This document shows positions 1 to 8,303 of a DNA stretch of 49,812 nt, piece after piece. Both the position numbers and the translations under genes were made by a program. Position 1 is the first letter of the stretch, and every line of letters starts with the position of its first letter. Under the pieces are notes generated by a model. That model saw only the letters and a program-made list of their open reading frames with translations. It ran no database searches and was not told the DNA's origin. Location of the stretch: assembly GCF_006539985.1 (NCBI RefSeq), contig NZ_BJOB01000018.1:1-49812 (forward strand). Reading direction: 5' to 3'. The DNA comes from Kurthia gibsonii (lineage in GTDB: Bacteria; Bacillota; Bacilli; Bacillales_A; Planococcaceae).

Positions 1-428
1 ACCTTAATTCCATTAATCGCTCCATCAATCGATTTTTGAACTTGTTCTGGTAAATGCTCACGTTGGTTCACGACATATTTCGACCACTTTGTTACTTCGT
101 CGATAAATCCAGGTAATGCAGCTAAGAAGTTATTCAGCTGAGTAGCAATTAATGGCCATACATATGATACAAAGATTGCCACTAATCCAATCAGTAGTAA
201 AAAGATACTGAGAATACTCGACCAACGCGGAAATTTCTTTTTCTCTAAAAAACGTTGTAGCGGTTCCGTAATGTAGAACAAAACCCCACCAATTAATAAA
301 GGTGTAAAAATCGCACTTAGAATAACAGCGATTGGATAGAAGATATGTTTAATCTCCATAAAATACTTAATAATTAATAATGTTAAAAGGAGTCCAATAC
401 CTGCTTGGAACCACACTTTTTTTGTCAA
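1..428 (-). CDS. AI-2E family transporter, partial (N-terminal part)
   Basis: The gene runs off the left window edge; about 142 N-terminal residues are visible. The start is a TTG at 428, because a GGAG ribosome site lies upstream and an in-frame TGA sits only three codons before it. The protein opens with a hydrophobic segment, then a second one containing LLIGGVLFYITEPLQ, then a charged stretch (LEKKKFPRW) and a third hydrophobic segment. This pattern is typical of the N-terminus of AI-2E/PerM permeases (Bacillus YdbI/YubA/YtvI group), polytopic membrane proteins of mostly unproven substrate. Confident on family; the subgroup and substrate cannot be told from this part. Confidence 0.8.
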   Translation of the reverse strand, partial: MTKKVWFQAGIGLLLTLLIIKYFMEIKHIFYPIAVILSAIFTPLLIGGVLFYITEPLQRFLEKKKFPRWSSILSIFLLLIGLVAIFVSYVWPLIATQLNNFLAALPGFIDEVTKWSKYVVNQREHLPEQVQKSIDGAINGIK

Positions 429-492
429 CGTACATCACTCCATTTCCTGTACATATTATAGAATATTTCCACAGAATAGGAAAATCTAACAT

Positions 493-530
493 CAAAAAAA
501 TGAGAAATCGTTTTATTTACGATTTCCCAT
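493..530 (-). terminator. Intrinsic terminator of the M3 peptidase gene
   Basis: A 12-bp stem (ATGGGAAATCGT with ACGATTTCTCAT, one G-U) with a 7-nt loop is followed on the minus strand by six T. It sits 10 bases past the peptidase stop. Confidence 0.85.
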
Positions 531-539
531 CTCATTGAT

Positions 540-2240
540 TTATAATTTCGTATCATCAACATTATCTAAATATGCTTTAATCGCTACTACAACATCTTCT
601 AAACATCCTGCTTCAAATGGAGACGTTAAATGAGCTGCCTCAACTAGCTTTGTGAAAGACTTTGAACCGCCTAAGCGACACAGTGCTAAATAATCTTTCC
701 ATGCTGCTTGATAATCCTCTCGTGAACGTTTCCAGAATTGGAATGCACATACTTGCGCTAATGTATAATCGATGTAATAGAATGGACTTGCAAAAATATG
801 ACCTTGGCGTTGCCAGAAGCCACCCTTCTCTAAATACGCATCGCCATCATAATCACGATGTGGTAAATATTTCTTCTCGATTTCGCGCCATGCAGCTTTA
901 CGCTCGTCAGGTGTCATCTCTGGATTCTCATACACAACATGTTGGAATTCATCGACAGATACACCATATGGCAAGAACATTAATCCACTTTCAAGATGTG
1001 AGAATTTATATTTCTCTGTGTCTTCTTTGAAGAATAGCTCCATCCAAGGCCATGTGAAGAATTCCATACTCATCGAATGAATTTCTGCTGATTCAAAAGT
1101 CGGCCATAAATACTCTGGAATACCAATATGACGACTTGAATATACTTGGAATGCATGACCTGCTTCATGTGTTAAAACATCAATATCTCCTGATGTTCCA
1201 TTAAAGTTAGAGAAAATAAATGGTGACTCATAATCTTCGATGAATGTGCAGTAACCGCCACCTTGCTTTCCTTTTTTCGCAACTAGGTCCATTAAGTTAC
1301 GCTCTTGCATGTAACGGAAGAATTCATTCGTTTGCGGTGACAGTTCTTTATACATTTGTGCACCTTGTGCAACAATCCATTCAGCATCACCTTTTGGTGT
1401 TGGATTTCCTGTCGCATATGTGAATGCTTCATCACAGAATTTTAATGTATCAACACCAATTCTTTTACGCTGACGTTCACGTAATTCCGTCACATATGGT
1501 ACGACAACATCTCGAATTTGATCGCGATATCCTTTTATCATCTCTGCATTATAGTCGACGCGGTTCATACGGACATAGCCTAACTCCACATAGTTTTTAT
1601 AGCCTAACTTAACTGCCTGTGCATGACGATTTTTTACTAATTCATCATAGATGCGATCAAACTCTGCTTCATGTTTTGCGAAGAATGATGAACTTGCATC
1701 GCGTGCTGCTTTACGTGTTGCACGATCTTTTGATTCAGCGAATGGCGCAAGTTGTGCCAATGTATATGTCTCACCTTGGAACTCAATTTGAGCCGAAGCA
1801 ATTAAGTTTGAATACTCCGTACTTAGTTTATTTTCTTGTTGCATCAGTTCAATGACTTCTTTTGAAAAACCTTTTAATTCATAATCAGCTAAAGAAAAGA
1901 GCTGTGAACCATACTTCTCTTCTAATTCTTTACGGAATTTCGAATTGACTAACGCTTCATAACAAGCTGTTTGCACTTCTTGTAGAATTGGACCGTTTTC
2001 ATCTAAAAATTCACGCTCTTTACGGTAATATGTATCATTCGTGTCGATTGAAGAACGAATATATGCGATATTATCCATTGTTCCGTAGTGATTGCGAATA
2101 ACATTGATTTCATCTAGTACTTGTTCCTGTTCTTCTACTGTTGAAGCTTCTTTAAACTTTGTTACAAGTTGCATTAAATCTTTTTTCATTTCTTCAATAT
2201 CTGGTCGTGCATATTGATACTCATCAAATGTAATTGTCAT
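540..2240 (-). CDS. M3 family oligoendopeptidase (zinc metallopeptidase)
   Basis: A 566-residue cytoplasmic peptidase of the thimet oligopeptidase/PepF superfamily, the usual length for the family. The zinc site is visible as HEAGH at about residues 358-362, with a probable third ligand Glu at about 386 (PTFESAEIH). The N-terminal two thirds is alpha-helical and charged, as in other members. These enzymes cut short peptides inside the cell, contributing to peptide turnover. The ATG at 2240 is preceded by an AGAGGG-type ribosome site. The gene is single, with its own terminator, and divergent from the SEC-C gene at 2432. The exact subgroup cannot be decided by eye. Confidence 0.93.
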   Translation of the reverse strand: MTITFDEYQYARPDIEEMKKDLMQLVTKFKEASTVEEQEQVLDEINVIRNHYGTMDNIAYIRSSIDTNDTYYRKEREFLDENGPILQEVQTACYEALVNSKFRKELEEKYGSQLFSLADYELKGFSKEVIELMQQENKLSTEYSNLIASAQIEFQGETYTLAQLAPFAESKDRATRKAARDASSSFFAKHEAEFDRIYDELVKNRHAQAVKLGYKNYVELGYVRMNRVDYNAEMIKGYRDQIRDVVVPYVTELRERQRKRIGVDTLKFCDEAFTYATGNPTPKGDAEWIVAQGAQMYKELSPQTNEFFRYMQERNLMDLVAKKGKQGGGYCTFIEDYESPFIFSNFNGTSGDIDVLTHEAGHAFQVYSSRHIGIPEYLWPTFESAEIHSMSMEFFTWPWMELFFKEDTEKYKFSHLESGLMFLPYGVSVDEFQHVVYENPEMTPDERKAAWREIEKKYLPHRDYDGDAYLEKGGFWQRQGHIFASPFYYIDYTLAQVCAFQFWKRSREDYQAAWKDYLALCRLGGSKSFTKLVEAAHLTSPFEAGCLEDVVVAIKAYLDNVDDTKL

Positions 2241-2431
2241 GTATGTCCCTCTTTTCTATTCTTTTCGATTTTCGAAATATTTATTATATTATTCAATAAA
2301 TTTTGGAAAATTGCAACGAATTGTAGCGCTTATTCTTCCTATATTTAAAAATAAAGGTTAAGAACTTATATTTTCCTCAGATTTATGCTAATCTATTTCT
2401 ATGCCCAATTTTTAAAGTGAGGTGCTAGACA

Positions 2432-3451
2432 TTGGTAGGTCGTAACGATCCATGTCCATGTGGCAGTGGTAAAAAATATAAGAAGTGTCACGGTAAGAAT
2501 GCTGATGGCAATCTTATGAACTTAGTAAATGATGAATTGAATCGTCTAGAGCGTACATTCATCCAAGAGGTTAATCCTGCTTCAAACTACAAAATGAATC
2601 AACGTTATCAACAATTGCTAGGAGAACTTTCTTCTGTTTTCCCTGATTTTTTAATCAATGCAATTAACATTGAAACATCTGTATATATTGAAGAACCAGC
2701 GCAATGGCAAGCATTCATTGCAAACCAAAGTGAAACAACAATGCGTCAACAAGTAAAAGAGATTATCCAAAACTGGCATAATCCTCGTTTCATTTTGGCA
2801 CACGTTGAATCATATGACGAAAAAGTGATTACACTTTTAGATGAAGTTGATGGCAAGACATATCAAATCCCAGCAACTTCTGAAGGTAACACACCAGGCG
2901 AATGGTTATTCGGTATCGCATTACCAGACCCTCGTCTAGGTGAAAATGGCTTACTTGTAAAGAGTTCTGCTTTATTCATTCCTAAGAATGATGAAGTAAC
3001 AAAGAACGCTTTATTAGAAAAGCTAAAAGCAGGTATTACAGATTCATACGAACTGTATAAAGTATTCGGTGAAAGCAATTCGCCAATGGTAGAAGAAGAA
3101 GCAACGGAAGTTGTAGAAACAGAAACTGTTGTAGAAGAAGCTCCGAAAAAAGAAGCGGCTTTAGCAGACGAAGAATCATCTGTTCAAACACTTGCTGAAA
3201 AATACTTAGCTGAATATAACTTAGAAGCAGCTGCTTTCTTAGAAAAACTTCAACAGTTCTTAGATTCAGAAACAGTGAAGGCGAAGAAACCAGAAACAGT
3301 TGCAGCAAGTGCGATTTTAGCTGGACAAGCAACGAACATGATTCCGGAGGGCGGCTTGTCAAAAGTAAAAGATGTTGCTGAATATTATGGTGTTTCTGCT
3401 TCATCACTTTCTAAATACCGTAAGCAAATTACAGAGTTTTTAGAAGCTTAA
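2432..3451 (+). CDS. SEC-C motif protein with C-terminal TFIIB/cyclin-like segment
   Basis: 339 residues starting at TTG, supported by GTGAGGTG 10 bases upstream and by the motif beginning at residue 2. Residues 4-20 form a SEC-C zinc motif (C8, C10, C19, H20 in [14 protein letters not shown]), known from the SecA C-terminus where it binds zinc and SecB. The middle is a conserved domain of unknown role, followed by an acidic low-complexity linker (about 215-250). The last 50 residues ([14 protein letters not shown]... then [19 protein letters not shown]) look like the second helix-bundle repeat of TFIIB/cyclin folds, ending in an HTH-like segment; this is my inference. A paralogue with the same architecture lies at 10080. 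Function unknown; it may bind nucleic acid or a translation partner. Confidence 0.75.
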   Translation: MVGRNDPCPCGSGKKYKKCHGKNADGNLMNLVNDELNRLERTFIQEVNPASNYKMNQRYQQLLGELSSVFPDFLINAINIETSVYIEEPAQWQAFIANQSETTMRQQVKEIIQNWHNPRFILAHVESYDEKVITLLDEVDGKTYQIPATSEGNTPGEWLFGIALPDPRLGENGLLVKSSALFIPKNDEVTKNALLEKLKAGITDSYELYKVFGESNSPMVEEEATEVVETETVVEEAPKKEAALADEESSVQTLAEKYLAEYNLEAAAFLEKLQQFLDSETVKAKKPETVAASAILAGQATNMIPEGGLSKVKDVAEYYGVSASSLSKYRKQITEFLEA

Positions 3452-3454
3452 TCA

Positions 3455-3495
3455 AAAAAGAGAGCTCGTTCCGTAAAGGATCGACTCTCTTTTTT
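3455..3495. terminator. Bidirectional terminator between converging genes
   Basis: GAGAG and CTCTC arms with an imperfect inner stem, flanked by an A-run on the left and seven T on the right. It serves the SEC-C gene (+) and probably the YdcF-like gene (-). Confidence 0.7.
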
Positions 3496-4070
3496 TAGCG
3501 CCATAATTTTACTTTTTGTAAGATAAGACCTGCGCGTTCTCTCGCGCGTGCAGTAAATTCAATTGTTTTCGGTGTAGGAGCAGCTACTACATCTACATTA
3601 AAACCAAAATGTTTTGCAATCATTTGTGCACGTGCTAAGTGGAAGTCATTTGTAATCAGTGTAATTTTTTCTTGATTAAGTGGAATGAATTGAGATGAGA
3701 ATTTAATATTTTCATAGGTGGAAGTTGATTTCTTTTCTACAATTAAGCGATGCTCTTCAATCCCTTGCTCGATTAAATAGTCACGCATGACAACTGCCTC
3801 TGCCTCGTCTTCATCATCACCCTGACCACCCGAAAGAATGAGTTGTACATGTGGATATTGTTTAGCATATTCTGCTGCTGCATCTAAACGATTTTTTAAG
3901 GACTTTGACGGAACTGCACCTGGATTCACTTTTGCACCTAATACGATAGCATAGTTGCTTTTACCATCTGCTTTTGGTTTCGTACCTTTATTCATTATAT
4001 AATCCGTACCAAGCCAAAAGATGGCACCTGACACGACACAGCTTATTAAAGTTATCTTTTTCCAACCCAT
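3495..4070 (-). CDS. YdcF/SanA-like (DUF218) membrane-anchored protein
   Basis: 191 residues from the ATG at 4070, chosen over an in-frame ATG at 4109 because AGGAGTGATTTTC precedes it and the protein then opens with a normal N-terminal membrane anchor (WKKITLISCVVSGAIFWLG). The rest matches the DUF218 fold: YAIVLGAKV, LSGGQGDDE, the conserved acidic segment and EKKSTSTYENIKFS. Family members (SanA, ElyC, YdcF) act at the cell envelope; their chemistry is unsettled. Single gene between the SEC-C gene and yeeI. Confident on family, not on function. Confidence 0.85.
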   Translation of the reverse strand: MGWKKITLISCVVSGAIFWLGTDYIMNKGTKPKADGKSNYAIVLGAKVNPGAVPSKSLKNRLDAAAEYAKQYPHVQLILSGGQGDDEDEAEAVVMRDYLIEQGIEEHRLIVEKKSTSTYENIKFSSQFIPLNQEKITLITNDFHLARAQMIAKHFGFNVDVVAAPTPKTIEFTARARERAGLILQKVKLWR

Positions 4071-4130
4071 GAAAATCACTCCTATTCTATAGAATATAGA
4101 ACGCTCCATTCTTCTCTATGTTGCGTAATA

Positions 4131-4170
4131 TAAAAAAAGAGGAATCACTTTCAAATATCGTGATTCCTCA
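4131..4170 (-). terminator. Intrinsic terminator of yeeI
   Basis: A perfect 10-bp stem GAGGAATCAC/GTGATTCCTC followed on the minus strand by seven T. It lies directly after the yeeI stop. Confidence 0.92.
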
Positions 4171-4177
4171 TTCTATA

Positions 4178-4894
4178 TTAGGCTTGTTCTACATTATGAT
4201 ACACTTGTTGGACATCTTCTAGTTCTTCTAATGCATCAATCATTTTTTCAAACTGAGCCATCGACGCTTCATCTAATTGAACCTCTGTTTGTGGAAGCAT
4301 TGAAATTTCAGCAACTGTGAATTCTTCAATACCTTCTGCTTTTAATGCTTCATCTACACGTGCAAAATCAGTTGGTTCTGCATATACAATCGTTACATCG
4401 CCTTCTTCAAAAACATCGCGTACATCAATGTCTGCCATGATGAATACTTCAAGTAATTCATCTGCTGTTTTACCTTCTACACCAAATACAGCTGTTTTGT
4501 TGAACATATAATCAACAGAACCTTTAACACCCATGTTCCCACCGTTTTTACCGAATGCTGCACGAACGTCTGAGGCTGTACGGTTTACGTTGTTTGTTAA
4601 GGCATCAACAATTACCATTGAACCATTTGGACCAAAACCTTCGTAGCGTAGTTCATCATAAACTTCGTCTACATTTCCTTTTGCTTTATCAATCGCACGA
4701 TCAATAATATGTTTTGGTACACTATATGTTTTTGCACGCTCTAAAACGATTTTTAAAGCGCCATTTGATACTGGATCTGGTTCGCCTGATTTAGCTGCTA
4801 CATAGATTTCACGACCAAATTTCGCATTAATTCGACTAGTATCTTTATCTTTTGCGGCTTTCTTTTCCTTAATGTTATTCCACTTACGTCCCAT
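4178..4894 (-). CDS. yeeI: YebC/TACO1 family protein, YebC2 (YeeI) type
   Basis: 238 residues. The N-terminus [16 protein letters not shown] and the segment [16 protein letters not shown] match B. subtilis YeeI almost word for word, as I recall that sequence, which places it in the YebC2 branch rather than YebC1 (YrbC). The family was first annotated as transcriptional regulators; more recent work assigns YebC2 and mitochondrial TACO1 a role on the ribosome, relieving stalls at proline stretches. It is cytoplasmic with no membrane segment. A GAGAG ribosome site precedes ATG 4894. The mRNA has an unusually GC-rich, structured leader (4925-4985) behind a good promoter at 4993-5021. Single-gene unit. 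Confidence 0.93.
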   Translation of the reverse strand: MGRKWNNIKEKKAAKDKDTSRINAKFGREIYVAAKSGEPDPVSNGALKIVLERAKTYSVPKHIIDRAIDKAKGNVDEVYDELRYEGFGPNGSMVIVDALTNNVNRTASDVRAAFGKNGGNMGVKGSVDYMFNKTAVFGVEGKTADELLEVFIMADIDVRDVFEEGDVTIVYAEPTDFARVDEALKAEGIEEFTVAEISMLPQTEVQLDEASMAQFEKMIDALEELEDVQQVYHNVEQA

Positions 4895-4924
4895 TAAAAT
4901 TCACTCTCTTTCAAAATTAGAATA

Positions 4925-4985
4925 CCTAAATTGTCGACGGGTGGGCAGTTATACTGTCGCCCGACATGGACGAGCCATTAATTTA
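4925..4985 (-). promoter_or_regulatory. GC-rich structured leader of yeeI
   Basis: In an AT-rich gap, the minus strand holds a GC-rich block able to fold: a TGTC/GACA outer pair, GGG/CCC, and a CAGT-ATA-ACTG apical hairpin. It would lie in the 5' untranslated region, given the promoter at 4993-5021. It is not followed by a T-run, so it is not an ordinary terminator. I do not recognise it as a known riboswitch or r-protein leader. Confidence 0.45.
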
Positions 4986-4992
4986 CTGTAGT

Positions 4993-5021
4993 ATTATACA
5001 CCAAATTCATTCAATTGCCTA
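4993..5021 (-). promoter_or_regulatory. Sigma-A-type promoter for yeeI
   Basis: On the minus strand a TAGGCA -35 box and a consensus TATAAT -10 box are separated by exactly 17 bases. The predicted start lies near 4986, giving a leader of about 90 nt. Confidence 0.6.
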
Positions 5022-5039
5022 TTTATCATTGTTAACAAA

Positions 5040-5084
5040 TAAAGAGCTAATTCACTTCATTCGCATGAAATCAATTAACTCTCT
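5040..5084 (-). terminator. Probable terminator of the signal peptidase/phosphatase unit
   Basis: AAAGAG/CTCTTT arms with TTAATT/AATTA inner pairing form a long interrupted hairpin right after the phosphatase stop. The T-run on the minus strand is weak, so efficiency is uncertain. Confidence 0.55.
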
Positions 5085-5087
5085 TTT

Positions 5088-5543
5088 TTATGCCTTCATT
5101 ATTTCATCATATAAACGCTGATTTGCTTCCATACACAATTGATAAGTTTCTTCAAAATCACCCGTGTAATAAGGGTCTGGTACATCTTTTGGTTCGTCTA
5201 TAACGTCTAAGTAGCGCATGATTTTTGCATGGGTCTTACCGATTATTCGTTTCGTCTGTTCGATATTATCATGATCCATACAAACAATGTAATCGAATTT
5301 TTGCCCATCTTCTTGTACAAGAGGTCTGCTGACCATTCCATCTGTTGAAATAGCGTGTTCTTTTAACTTTTGACGCGTCCCTCGATGTGGTGGTTCTCCT
5401 TCATGCCAACCACTTGTACCTGCTGAATCAACCACCCATCCATCCAGCTCACCTTTTTGTTGAACCATCGCTCGAAAAGTAGCTTCAGCCATTGGTGAGC
5501 GACAAATATTCCCTAGACAAACAAATAAAATACGATGTTTCAT
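5088..5543 (-). CDS. yfkJ: Low-molecular-weight protein tyrosine phosphatase
   Basis: 151 residues, normal size for the family. The P-loop CLGNICRS gives nucleophile Cys9 and Arg15 at the N-terminus, and the general-acid loop VPDPYYTGDFEE lies near residue 121. The combination PPHRGTRQ with DVPDPYYTG resembles B. subtilis YfkJ more than the arginine phosphatase YwlE, so tyrosine phosphatase is preferred; symbol by similarity. It starts 14 bases after the signal peptidase stop, whose TAA overlaps the AAGGAG ribosome site, so the two genes form one operon. Cytoplasmic. Confidence 0.92.
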   Translation of the reverse strand: MKHRILFVCLGNICRSPMAEATFRAMVQQKGELDGWVVDSAGTSGWHEGEPPHRGTRQKLKEHAISTDGMVSRPLVQEDGQKFDYIVCMDHDNIEQTKRIIGKTHAKIMRYLDVIDEPKDVPDPYYTGDFEETYQLCMEANQRLYDEIMKA

Positions 5544-5557
5544 ATTCTACAAACTCC

Positions 5558-6106
5558 TTAATTCCAAGGGAAGAATTTGAATAGTACAACGCCACTAACA
5601 GCTGACTTTTTAATAAAGCCATAATCACGACTGTCACTACTATTTTGACGATTATCACCCATTACAAAGTAAGAGTTGTCAGGTACTTTCTCATCACCTG
5701 TTACATCCTTCATCGTAAAATCTTCTGTAAAGTTTAATCCATCTGCTTGATATTCCTTTACATGATCTTGTTCATAGTCTTCTTTGTATTTTTTACCGTT
5801 AATAAATAATTCATCGTTTTTAAATTCGATATTATCTCCTGGTAAACCGATTACGCGCTTGATATAGTAATCATCTTCCACTGGCGACTTAAATACAATG
5901 ACATCAAAACGCTTAATTTTACTTACCTTACTAATAATCACACGATCATTATCATGATATGTGTTCTCCATTGATTCACCTTTTACCGTTACAGGTGCAA
6001 ATAAGAAATAACGTACACCCACTGCAATTAAAATCGCAATTAGAATTGGCCAAACCCATGACATAACCTCTTTACCCTTACTTGCCTTCTTCTTTTCCTG
6101 TTCCAT
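5558..6106 (-). CDS. lepB: Signal peptidase I (P-type)
   Basis: 182 residues, the size of Gram-positive SipS/SipT-type enzymes. There is a short charged N-terminus, one membrane segment (about 16-36), then the catalytic Ser45 in GESMENT and the Lys83 dyad partner in YYIKRVIGLPGD. The conserved MGDNRQNSSDSRDYG box lies near the C-terminus. The active site faces outward and removes signal peptides from secreted preproteins. The start has AAGGTGATGA just upstream. First gene of a two-gene unit with the phosphatase. The paralogue name (sipS/T/V-like) cannot be fixed. Confidence 0.95.
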   Translation of the reverse strand: MEQEKKKASKGKEVMSWVWPILIAILIAVGVRYFLFAPVTVKGESMENTYHDNDRVIISKVSKIKRFDVIVFKSPVEDDYYIKRVIGLPGDNIEFKNDELFINGKKYKEDYEQDHVKEYQADGLNFTEDFTMKDVTGDEKVPDNSYFVMGDNRQNSSDSRDYGFIKKSAVSGVVLFKFFPWN

Positions 6107-6188
6107 TTCATCACCTTAATTCTGTTATTTCGTTCTTCTAATTATGACATTTTCTCACATTCATAATCAATATATACCCCTATTTCCT

Positions 6189-6235
6189 ATAAAAAAGACT
6201 ATTCAAACGATGAATTTGTTCCGCTTGAATAGTCA
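6189..6235 (-). terminator. Intrinsic terminator of the XRE regulator
   Basis: A 10-bp stem GACTATTCAA/TTGAATAGTC, extended by CG pairs, is followed on the minus strand by six T. Confidence 0.9.
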
Positions 6236-6243
6236 TGAGTTTA

Positions 6244-6513
6244 TTATTTTAATTCTTCTAAGTGTTGTGCTGTAATGCCAAGCACTGCATAAACCTTTTG
6301 TAATGTCGTTTCACGCACCTTTGTATCGCCACGCTCAATTCGACTTACTGTTTTTTGTGTAACATTTGCACACTCAGCAAGCTGTGACTGTGTTAGCCCT
6401 ACTGTCATACGTTGTTTGAAAATAATTTGGCTTCTTTTCTCAGCCATTTTCTCTAATGCCGTTTTTTCAACCACTACATTATTTTCTTGTTCATATAATT
6501 CTACTGATACCAT
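6244..6513 (-). CDS. XRE family helix-turn-helix regulator
   Basis: 89 residues. An N-terminal extension of about 30 residues is followed by a Cro/C1-type HTH (MTVGLTQSQLAECANVTQ, then KTVSRIERGDTKVRETTL). There is no second domain, so it probably acts as a small DNA-binding protein. GGGGTG lies 8 bases before the ATG. It has its own terminator. It follows plsC on the same strand, but the 147-base gap and the absence of a recognisable partner leave its target unknown. Confidence 0.85.
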   Translation of the reverse strand: MVSVELYEQENNVVVEKTALEKMAEKRSQIIFKQRMTVGLTQSQLAECANVTQKTVSRIERGDTKVRETTLQKVYAVLGITAQHLEELK

Positions 6514-6660
6514 TACACTACACCCCTATTTTGTTTTATTTGTTGTCATTTCTCCATTCCATATGTTTCGCTCGGCTCATTTGAAATCCCCTGTATTCAA
6601 ATATCACTTGCTGTCTTGTCTAATGTTGTCTTGCAATTGTGTCAGTAACTCCCCAAGTTG

Positions 6661-7209
6661 CTACTCTAACAGTTGCGTATATGCTTCTCTGCCTTCTTTT
6701 CCTTTTGCATTGACATAAATAGGTTCACCATAAATGATGTAACCCTTCTTTTTAGAAAATACTTCTTTTGGTGTGTTCGGTCCTATGTATGCAGCTGGAA
6801 TAATTGGCGCTTTGCTTAGCTGTGCAATCGTAATTGCACCTTGTTTCAAATTAGAAGCCTCTGCATTTCGTGTTCCACTTGGAAAAATCCCAACAATCTC
6901 ACCATCTTTAATTAGTTTCATTGGGACTTTTACGACACTTGGCCCTGGATTATCACGATCTACAGGAAAAGCATGCATTTTTGTAATGAACCATCCTAAT
7001 GCTTTTTGATCGAACAGTTGCTTTTTTGCCATAAAATGAATGGGTTTTGGGTAGATAGAAATTCCAAGATTCAACATATCAATCCAGCCACTATGTGTAC
7101 ATGCAAGCACATAACCACCATCAGTTGGTAAATTATTTCTACCGTACACCTTCACCTTATTGAATATACCTAAAAACCATCGAACTAAAAATCCTACAAC
7201 GCGATACAT
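6661..7209 (-). CDS. plsC: 1-acyl-sn-glycerol-3-phosphate acyltransferase, shortened by an in-frame amber codon
   Basis: 182 residues from the ATG at 7209, chosen because GAAGGAGA sits 5 bases upstream; a longer reading frame upstream has no ribosome site. The catalytic HSGWID (HX4D) and FPSGTRN motifs and the closing segments (MAKKQLF, HAFPVDRDNPGPS) align along the length of B. subtilis PlsC (YhdO), as I recall it. It makes phosphatidic acid at the inner membrane face. Oddity: the frame stops at TAG (6663-6661), yet codons continue in frame for 18 residues (QLGELLTQLQDNIRQDSK) to a TGA at 6604. These read like the normal amphipathic C-terminus. The stop therefore looks like a recent nonsense change (CAG to TAG would fit) or a sequence error; the catalytic part is intact. 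Confidence 0.9.
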   Translation of the reverse strand: MYRVVGFLVRWFLGIFNKVKVYGRNNLPTDGGYVLACTHSGWIDMLNLGISIYPKPIHFMAKKQLFDQKALGWFITKMHAFPVDRDNPGPSVVKVPMKLIKDGEIVGIFPSGTRNAEASNLKQGAITIAQLSKAPIIPAAYIGPNTPKEVFSKKKGYIIYGEPIYVNAKGKEGREAYTQLLE

Positions 7210-7711
7210 AATACTCTCCTTCATACTTAAACAATCTAATCGTTTATTATTAAAAAATTTATATCTTTTTACTAGTATAAACAATTCTAAATATAAAGTG
7301 CGAATGTATTAGTGAATCTGTTATCTATTTCCCCTTAATTCCATTGTAAAATAAAATGGAAAAAATGTGTACTGAATGTACAAAAAAATTTAAAATTATT
7401 ATTCAATTCAAAATATTTATGACACATTTTCGATAAATATTAATAAAAGTTGTTATATCAATGATTATGCAGGTTATGAAAATGTTAACAACATTCACTT
7501 TTTTGTAAGAAATGCTTATTTTGTCTTTCTGGAGTGGAATACCTTGGGTTTTTCATTACTATCTATTTAATTCCCTACTATTTACAACATAAATTTTTAT
7601 CAAAATGAATACAAGTATTTTGCTATTTTTTACAATAGAAGGGTAACCATATACACTACGGTTACCCTTCTCTCTCCATATTATGCATAAAGTAAAATGA
7701 ATTTTAAGTCT
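7210..7711. other. AT-rich gap with no convincing gene
   Basis: About 500 bases of very AT-rich sequence. The only start-to-stop frames I found are short (up to 26 codons) and lack ribosome sites. The plsC promoter should lie near its right-hand part of the plsC side, but no -35/-10 pair stands out. A perfect 12-bp hairpin closes the far end (7637-7671). Confidence 0.6.
7637..7671. terminator. Perfect 12-bp hairpin after yebE, probable terminator
   Basis: AGAAGGGTAACC and GGTTACCCTTCT form a perfect 12-bp stem with an 11-nt loop, 40 bases beyond the yebE stop. Neither side has a clean T-run, so it may terminate weakly or protect a 3' end. Confidence 0.55.
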
Positions 7712-8236
7712 TTATTTTTTTCTAACTTTCATCTGTTTGACTAAAAATCCACCACTTAAATTACTTGGCTCGTAAGAAATGATGAATGCTTTCGGCCACA
7801 TTTCTAAAACGGTATTTCGTAATTTTTTTTCATTTTTACGTTTCGCAATAACCGTCATACAAATTTTCTGACCATCTTTTCCATCTGCTAACCAAGACGT
7901 AACCCCATAACCTTTTGAGCGTAATTCATGGACAATTTCAGCATCTTCTAAATTGATAATAATCTCAAACAAAATATAACCTAGCGCTAGTTTACCTTCG
8001 ATTAAACTACCAATGTAAACACCTAATCCCCAACCTAGACAGTATGCAGCCATATTCCAAGGATTATCTAAATTATCAAGCACCATTGTCAAACCCATTA
8101 AGTAAATAAAGACTTCTAAAACAGATAAAATAGAGGCTGCTTTTGGATACCCTTTAATAACGAGAATCAGGCGCAATGTTGTCATGGTCATATAAGCTAC
8201 GTTTATCACAATAATGAGAATAATCGTATCGAGCAT
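7712..8236 (-). CDS. yebE: UPF0316/DUF2179-type membrane protein (YebE-like)
   Basis: 174 residues: three hydrophobic segments in the first 95 residues (about 3-22, 33-53, 62-82) and a soluble C-terminal domain with the DUF2179 pattern (LRSKGYGVTSWLADGKDGQ, VIAKRKNEKKL). This is the layout of B. subtilis YebE, a conserved inner-membrane protein of unknown function. A GGAGGGC-type ribosome site precedes the ATG. Third in a minus-strand run after 8532-8852 and 8304-8510, 67 bases from the latter. Confidence 0.88.
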   Translation of the reverse strand: MLDTIILIIVINVAYMTMTTLRLILVIKGYPKAASILSVLEVFIYLMGLTMVLDNLDNPWNMAAYCLGWGLGVYIGSLIEGKLALGYILFEIIINLEDAEIVHELRSKGYGVTSWLADGKDGQKICMTVIAKRKNEKKLRNTVLEMWPKAFIISYEPSNLSGGFLVKQMKVRKK

Positions 8237-8303
8237 AAAAAGCCCTCCTAACCAATATACGAATTGTTTTAACTGATTCCCTTAATTTCCCTTAGAAAAC
8301 ATA

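Noticed and set aside
662-1855. Several plus-strand open frames (62-122 codons) over the M3 peptidase gene
   Set aside because: They lie entirely antisense to a well-supported peptidase, lack ribosome sites and have shadow-type composition rich in His, Leu and Tyr.
6536-6580. 14-codon frame (MSRAKHMEWRNDNK) with an AGGGGA site before the XRE regulator
   Set aside because: It could be a leader peptide, but it is very short, has no helix or stall motif, and nothing shows conservation; left as a possibility only.
7450-7620. Short frames of up to 26 codons in the plsC-yebE gap
   Set aside because: No ribosome site, no domain, and extreme AT content makes short frames likely by chance.
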